The notes beneath the pieces were generated by a model that ran no database searches, had not been told where the DNA came from, and saw nothing but the letters and a program-made list of their open reading frames with translations. Shown in pieces: positions 57,967 through 64,000 of a DNA stretch of 64,000 nucleotides (position 1 is the first letter of the stretch; the number at the start of each line of letters is the position of its first letter). This DNA is from Adenanthera pavonina (lineage: Eukaryota > Streptophyta > Magnoliopsida > Fabales > Fabaceae): the NCBI GenBank assembly GCA_026686845.1, contig JAIVEN010000015.1:17031501-17095500 (forward strand), in the 5' to 3' direction. A program made the translations under genes and the position numbers.

Positions 57967-58297
57967 AGCCTTATCCCACTACGTGGGGTCGGTTACATGG
58001 ATAAAACGACGCCAATGAGCTCTATCAAACGTCATATCCTCAGATAAATTATTTCTCAAAAGGTCATTCCTTATAACTTCCCTTAATGTCCTTTTTGGTC
58101 TTCCTCTACGCCTTTTGATCGGGCTCCAGGCCATTTGATCAACTTTCTTCACTGGCTCCTCTTGCCCTCTTCTTTGTACATGCCCAAACCACCTTAAACG
58201 ATGTTCCACCATTTTCTCCTCGATAGGTGCTACCCCAACTTTCCTTCGTATACAGTCATTTCGTATTTTATCCAATTTTGTATGACCACACATCCAT
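57935..58297 (-). mobile_element. RTE LINE 3' fragment with 18-bp target duplication
   Basis: The fragment is flanked by perfect direct repeats TCAACATTTGGTCATACA at 57917-57934 and 58298-58315. On the minus strand it ends in a (TTG)n tail (plus-strand CAA run, 57935-57965) after CCCACGTAGTGGGATAAGG. It is a strongly 5'-truncated insertion of the family seen at 13903-15653. Confidence 0.92.
57979..58297 (-). pseudogene. LINE reverse transcriptase C-terminal fragment
   Basis: The reading has RWMCGHTKLDKIRNDCIRRK, HRLRWFGHVQRRGQEEP and RGRPKRTLREVIRNDLLRNN. It is open over this piece but only about 100 residues of the C-terminus remain. The tryptophan of HRLRWFG is kept here and lost in the other copy. 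Confidence 0.88.
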
Positions 58298-59256
58298 CTC
58301 AACATTTGGTCATACATGAAATAAAAATATCAAGCGACATTACAGCCAAACTCTGGTCCAAACCACCGCTGTCACAAGATTGCCAGAGTTACTGAAGACA
58401 CAGCAAAAAGCAGAAGCCCTCCAACACAGCTATTGACACTACCATTTCAACCACCCTCAACCTCAGTCACCATCACCATACCCATAATAAAGCAACCATA
58501 CCAAAAGAAGCAAAACCACAAAGCCAGCCTAACCTCAATATCTGGTTACTATCATCAGTGCATGCACCAGCCCACACTCCAGTGGTTCTGCCCAGTTTCA
58601 TTGTCTTTCACACTAAATTACACATTTTTCCCTTTCCAACCTTTCGGCAACATTTCTGAAGATATTTTGGGGCAGAAACTACTTTAGGGCTCACTTTTAT
58701 GGTTTCCTACCGCTAAGATAGGATATATTTTGGACACACAAAGCAACTTAAAACTTGCCTTCAACAATACTAGAGACAATCTCAAAGTGAGGCTTAAAAA
58801 TATGATGGACAAAGATTAAGTAGACTGAAAGTATGAAAAACTTTTCGGTGCCGTAACCTTATTAGGTCAGCAAATTAATGAATACCAAGCCTCATCCTAT
58901 CAATGTCCAACATCAAGAACATGCACAGTTTCCATCTAAATTAGAACAAGAAAATATTCTCTAGTTTATGAAGCCATAAAGGAAACTTCCATAGAAGAGC
59001 TCAATGATGTCATAATAGTAGAATCTCTAGATACTTGCAATCTCGAGAAATTAGGAATAGACTTAAAATGTGAATAACATGACAACTCTGAAAAGCACTT
59101 GGAAAAACCTATAAAAGATGACCAAGGTTGGGGAAGTTAAATCCCAAGTGGCCAGCTCAAGTCAAAACAACTAAAGTGCCATGCCATGTCAAATTTGCTG
59201 TTGTTGCTATATTGGAGTCTTGAAGAGTCCATAGCTGACTTTGTTATCATTGTTTT

Positions 59257-59493
59257 TGTAGAACTATGGTAGAGTGATTTTCCAGAAGCTCACCGAAAAC
59301 AGGATCAGTGCTTAGTATTTAGTCAATTTCGGCTAATAGAAAGATTACAAAGTAATCCTAGGCTTGGAGATTAGGTCAAGATATCACAAGCCCATAAAAT
59401 ATTCTCTAATCCTAACAAACCAACATTATATCAATATCTGAAATAAATAAATGAATAAATAACAAATAAATAAATAATAAATAATTAACAATA
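59257..59493 (-). repeat. Copia 3' LTR (second element)
   Basis: On the minus strand it starts TATTGTTAATT after the purine tract and ends TTCTACA. It contains an A/T tetranucleotide-type run (AAATAAATAAATGAATAAAT) near its start. Confidence 0.82.
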
Positions 59494-59548
59494 CTCCTCC
59501 CCAAGCTGGTGAATGAATGTTCAGCATTCCCAGCTTACATCTCAGCTC

Positions 59549-60992
59549 TTAATACTTGATTCTTGACAAGGCTTTGGTGAGCATATCGGCCACTTGCTGC
59601 TGGGTAGATATATGACTCAAATTAATGATCTTCAAGTCAATCTTCTCCTTTATAAAGTTCCTGTCCAGATCTACATACTTTGTCCTATCATGGTGAACTG
59701 GCTTATTGACAATACTAATTGTAGTCATGTCGTCACATAACACCTTCATTGGACCATGAATAGGAAATTTCGGTTCATCTAGAGTTCTTTTTAGCCACAA
59801 ACCTTCACAAATACCCATGCATAAAGTTCTATATTCAGCCTCAACACTGCTTCTGGCTACCACAGAATGTTTTTTACTTCTCCAAGTCACTAAATTTCCC
59901 CACAAGTACAATAACCTGTGGCTAATCTTCTATTAGGTATTGATCTAACCTAATCGGCATCAGTGTAAACTATGACATCCCTTACATCACTTTTCTTAAA
60001 ATAACTCCCATGGCCAAGTGTCATTTTAAGATATCTAAAAATTCTATAAATTGCCTCCATGTGACCTTTAGTTAGATAATTCATAAATTGACTCAACATT
60101 TACAGGAAAACAAATGTCAAGTCTTGTGTGTGAAAGATAAATGAGTTTTCCTACAAGTTTCTGGCACCTAATAGTATCCACTGGTGCCCTATCTTCCATC
60201 AACAAATTCTTATAGTTTGTCTCCATAGGGGTGTCTGTAGGCTTGCAACCAAGCATCCCTATCAAGTGTGTACTTTCGTTGTGAGACGACAATCCTTGCC
60301 TTTGATCTTGCCACTTCCATCCCTAGGAAATATTTGAGTTCTCCTAGAGATTTGATTTCAAATTCCTTAGCCAAGGCAGTCTTCAATCTCTCTATTTCTA
60401 TTGTATCACTACCTGTCACTACTATATCATCAACATACACAATGAGTATTGTGATAAGACCATTGGATGATCTCTTTGAAAATAGTGTATGATCCGCTTG
60501 ACCTTGACAATACCCATACCCTTTCATAACATTAGCAAATTTATCAAATCACGCCCTAGGCGATTGCTTAAGACCGTAGAGAGATTTCTTGAGTTTACAT
60601 ACCTTGTTAGTGTCGGCATTCACCCTTGGTGGTACCTCCATGTAAACCTCTTCCAAAAGGTCTCCATTCAAAGAGGCATTTTTCACATCAAATTAATGTA
60701 GTGGCCAATCAAGGTTCACAGCTATAGATAACAGCGCCTTGATTGTATTGAATTTAGCCACTGGAGCAAATGTCCCTTGGTAATTCACTCCATAAGTTTG
60801 TGTGAATCCCTTTGCTACTAATCTTGCCTTATGTATATTAATGCTTCTATCTGCATTGTACTTTATAATAAAAATCCACTTGCACTCCATTGGTTTCTTC
60901 CCTTCAAGTTTGTCTACTATTATCCATGTTCCACTTTTGTTCAAAGCACCAAGTTCATCATGAACTGCCTTTCTCCCTTCTGGTTGTGCCAA
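59549..60992 (-). pseudogene. Copia reverse transcriptase and RNase H region, disrupted
   Basis: On the minus strand it reads CKWIFIIKYNADRSINIHKA, GVNYQGTFAPVAKFNTIKAL, an intact YVDD box (60437-60426) in ILIVYVDDIVVTGSD, and GELKYFLGMEVARSKARIVV. RNase H then follows (TWRSKKHSVVARSSVEAEYR, QVADMLTKALSRIKY). Stops and frame changes occur near 60690, 60530-60600, 60210 and 59910. Confidence 0.87.
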
Positions 60993-61437
60993 GGCTTCAC
61001 CTATGCTTTATGGAATCTTCTCTTTAGACAGATTAGTAACAAAACATCTATAATATGATGATAATCTATCATATGAGATAAAATTACCAATTGGGTGTAG
61101 CGTACAAGATCTTACCCCCTTCCTCAACACCATTGGGAGATCATCATTCACCATTTTTTTTTTGGACTAGGAGCTGGGTTTGGCATGTGCATCATAGGAG
61201 TGATTGGAGGAGCTAGTTCATTTCTCTTTTTCTTCCTCGAATATGTCTTCCATTCTTGTTCTCCATCTGCATCCTCTAAGGTCTTGTGATTCGGTGTGAC
61301 AGGCTTAGATGTATTTGATTCAAGTACTCGTTAAGGTATAGGTGTTGGTTGAGTTGGAGGTGAGATAAACACGGGTGAAGGTGCTGGTAGTTCAACGAAT
61401 GGCTGAAATGTATTTGATTGAGATGTATCTATAGGTA

Positions 61438-62479
61438 CTAATTTCGAAGCAAATTCCCATTCGCTCTCACTCTCCCCCTGAATGGGTAATTTGGAAAAAA
61501 AAGGTGTGGACTCAAAGAAAGACACATCCATAGTAGTATACATCTTTGTGTAGTGGGTGAAAAACATTTGCCCTTTTTACAATGGGAATACCCTAGAAAT
61601 ATGCACTTTTGTGATTGTTTGTCAAGTTTGTTATTGTTGTACAAATGAACAGAAGTAGTACAGCCAAATACCTTAAGTGGCAAAGTTTAAAGAAAAGCAA
61701 TGGCTGCTGGAAATTCCTGTATAAGTAGGTCATAGGGAGTCTTAAACTTCAAAACTCGAGATGGCATCCTATTTATAAGATAGGTAGCAGTTAAGACTGC
61801 TTCTCCCCAATAACTTTTAGAAGCATTAGACCCAATCAACAGTGTCCTAGCAAGATTAATTAAATGATGATTTTTCCTTTCAACCACCTTATTTTGTTGA
61901 GGAGAGTTCACACAAGAACTCTGATGTATAACACCCTGTCAGCCAAAAAACTCTTCATGGTTGAGTTAAACAACTTAGTAAAATTATCAGTCCTTAAAAC
62001 TTTAATAGATGTTTGAAACTGATTTTGTATAACAGTGACAAAATCTTTGAAAATCATGAGTACTTCAGATTTTCCTTTGAGAACGAAAATCCATGTCATT
62101 TGCGTATGATCATCAACAAGAATTAAAAACCATTTTGCACCACACAGATTCATGCTTCTAGAAAGTCCCCAGAGATCACCATGACTAGGAGTAAAGGATT
62201 TAGAAGGGATATGATCATCACTTCATGAGGAGGATAAGAAGTTCTAGTATGCTTTGATAATTGACAGACTTCACAATCAAAAAACACTTGTCTATTATTA
62301 AAGAATAATGGGTACATTCTCTTCATATATTCTAGATTAGGATGCCCTAGTCTATAATGCCAAAGCTTCAAATCACCAGAAGATGAAAGTCCCACTTTAT
62401 TCTCTGCCAAAATATCATGCTTCAACGCATCTTGTCCAAAATAATAAATAAAGTCTAGTTCGCTCCTCAGCACTGCCAA
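61438..62479 (-). pseudogene. Copia integrase region, disrupted
   Basis: The pre-integrase motif LKLWHYRLGHPNLEYMKRMY with a CEVC pair lies near 62360, then the core FLILVDDHTQMTWIFVLKGK and VLRTDNFTKLFN, then NSPQQNKVVERKNHHLINLA and YLINRMPSRVLKFKTPYDLL. The DDE core is damaged: the segment around the second Asp (RTDNFTKLFN) no longer matches the usual RSDNGGE form. Confidence 0.85.
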
Positions 62480-63890
62480 TCATCACCCAGGTCTCCAAGT
62501 CCTGAAATAAAATCAAGCACCGGGTTCGAGTAAGTATAACCATATAATCAAAGTCATTACTAAGTTTGCTTACTGATAAAAGATTATAGGACAAATTAGG
62601 AACAAGTAATACGTCCTTCAAAATCAATTTATCAATTAATCTTACTGAACCAATTCCCTGTACTTTTACTTGACTACCATTAGCAATTGTCACAAAATGT
62701 TCTCCAAGGCATGGCCTTAAATCAATCATACACTGAGGATCAATTGTCATATGATCATTTGCACCAAAGTCTATTATCCAAATCTTACCTTCATGAGTTT
62801 GTGTGGTGAGTGCAGTAGACTAAGTACCAGAATTTGTAACTAAGCTAGTGCTCACATCTTTTGTCTAGAGGTGATTACCAAATAATTTTTGCAGCATCTG
62901 TAACTGGTAAAGAGTGAAAGGCATGAGATTTTCATCACCTTGAGCAATGTGTCTACTACTATTTCTGTGCTTCACATTAGGTGGCTTGTCGTGCAGGGAC
63001 CAATAGGTATTCTTTGGATGTCCTACCTTATTGCAATGCTCACAGGTAGAACGATTTCCTCTCTTCTGCTTGTGTTCTGCGTTGCCTCCTCCTTTAGTCA
63101 CGAGCTGTAGTTTCTATCTTTGTGGCTATCACTTGAGATTGATTTTCTGCAAATAGTCTTTTTGCTCTCTTTCTGCTTCACAACAAAAGACACTTCTTTA
63201 ACACTAGGCAATTTGTCCATATTCATGAGGTTTTGAGATCATCATAAGAGGAATTAAGTGCAAGAATGAATTTGTGGAGGCATTTTTCCTCCTTAAAGTT
63301 TCTGTATTTCTCTGCATATGAGGTACAAGTCTACGTGATATCTTTATAGAGATTGAGCTGCTGCTAGTGACGCATCACTGTGTTATAATAATCTGTAACA
63401 CTTGCAATATCTTGGCAATAGTCGTGTAGAAAGGTCTCTATGCTCAAAATTGCTACCTTGTTCTTCAGAGAAGAGTAAGTCTCCTTTGCTGCTTCCTAGA
63501 CCTCATGAGCAGACTGATATAGCATAAAATTCACACTAATCTCAGGTGTCATAGAGTTGATGAGTCAGGCTTGAACCATGCTATTATCTGCCTCATACTC
63601 TCGATACTTTGGATCTTTTGTACTTGGGCGACGAGCTACACCAGAGTGATAGTCAAAGTTGCCTCTTTGGGTAACAAAAAGTTTGATGCTTGCACTCTAG
63701 AACAAATAGTTTTGCCCGTTGACATGATGGGTAGTGACAACTACTAGACTCGAATCACTCTGCAGGACTTGAGGGCTCGGGTTGTGAGTTCCAATCAAAG
63801 CAACTTGTGAAACATTCAAGGACAACCCATTCCCCTCCTTGCCGTCGGCAACCAGAACCATACCGAACTGAAACATGATGATCAGCCCGA
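62415..63890 (-). pseudogene. Copia gag-protease region, disrupted
   Basis: The zinc knuckle at about 63045 reads C-EH-C-NKVG-H-PKNT-Y, losing the last cysteine. The protease motif reads DFGANDH (near 62770) instead of DSGATDH, so the serine of the Asp-Ser-Gly triad is lost. Gag upstream (to 63890) is recognisable only by position and by many stops. Confidence 0.8.
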
Positions 63891-63903
63891 GGCTCTGATA
63901 CCA

Positions 63904-64000
63904 TGTAGAATTAAGGTAGAGTGATTTTCCAAAAGCTCACCGAAAACAGGGTTGGTGCTCAGTATTTAATCAATTTCAGCTAATAGAAAGATTACAAAAT
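63904..64000 (-). repeat. Copia 5' LTR (second element), truncated by the window
   Basis: It matches 59257-59353 and sits directly next to the primer site. Confidence 0.82.

Larger units (their letters stand above)
57552..64000. other. Probable intron of the second GATA gene, holding an RTE and a Copia element
   Basis: If the paralogue is intact, everything from 57552 to the window end is its post-zinc-finger intron. Outside the listed mobile elements, 58316-59256 shows no exon that I can recognise on either strand. Confidence 0.5.
59257..64000 (-). mobile_element. Copia LTR retrotransposon, decayed, running off the window
   Basis: The 3' LTR is 59257-59493 and the 5' LTR starts at 63904 and continues past 64000. 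The primer site TGGTATCAGAGCC is 63903-63891 (minus) and the purine tract TTGGGGAGGAG abuts the 3' LTR. Gag, protease, integrase, reverse transcriptase and RNase H follow in Copia order on the minus strand, all with stops or frameshifts. The visible LTR overlap (97 nt) differs at about 10 sites. The residues and LTR start (TATTG) resemble the element at 7318-11954, so they probably belong to the same lineage. Confidence 0.9.

Noticed and set aside
1..64000. tRNA or rRNA genes
   Set aside because: I saw no cloverleaf-compatible gene with A and B boxes. The only tRNA-like words are retrotransposon primer sites. A tRNAscan run would be decisive.

Overview
The window looks like nuclear DNA of a flowering plant, most likely a eudicot: it is AT-rich, has spliced genes with GT/AG introns, and most of its length is retrotransposon. 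No bacterial, organellar or CRISPR feature is visible. I did not try to name the species. All identifications come from reading translations and comparing stretches of the window with each other by eye; no database was searched.

Host genes. (1) Positions 85-2068 (+) hold the last four exons of a SABRE/KIP-type giant protein gene whose 5' part lies outside the window. (2) Positions 6278-25097 (-) hold a complete ten-exon gene for a TIFY-CCT-GATA transcription factor of the ZML (GATA24/25/28-like) class. It codes for 348 residues, keeps frame across all nine junctions and has GT/AG at every intron. Two of its introns are swollen to 5.6 and 8.5 kb by a Copia element and a chromovirus. The first two genes converge tail to tail. 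(3) Positions 57252-57551 (-) hold the last two exons of a second ZML-type gene. Its zinc-finger exon must lie beyond the window end, so the corresponding intron also exceeds 6.4 kb, and it too contains a Copia element and an RTE LINE.

Mobile DNA, left to right. A 1.5-kb solo LTR (2710-4208, target duplication AAAAC). A decayed Copia element (7318-11954). A decayed Ty3/gypsy chromovirus (13506-20578, target duplication GGCAA) whose 5' LTR is split by an RTE LINE (13903-15653). A Stowaway-like MITE and other small terminal-inverted-repeat or hairpin elements (26.2-31.1 kb). Then a large nest from about 30.56 to 55.68 kb. Its outer layer seems to be a non-coding Tat/Ogre-like element bounded by two related direct repeats. 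Inside it lie a SIRE-like Copia with 1.65-kb LTRs and an extra ORF after pol (33026-42431, target duplication GTATC) and a 3-kb solo LTR (46737-53624, CATTG). That solo LTR is itself split by a 3.9-kb Tat/Ogre-like solo LTR (48030-51939, CCCAT). The last part holds an RTE fragment with an 18-bp target duplication and a second Copia element on the minus strand, running off the window end.

Overall, three conserved plant genes persist in a retrotransposon-dense region. Insertions sit in introns and between genes, and no exon found here is broken. No novel biochemical system is evident. The most interesting points are the parallel loading of the same intron in two ZML paralogues, the four-level insertion stack whose order can be read from target duplications, the SIRE-like element with a frame-preserved extra ORF but a deleted pol, and several unexplained inverted and tandem repeats.
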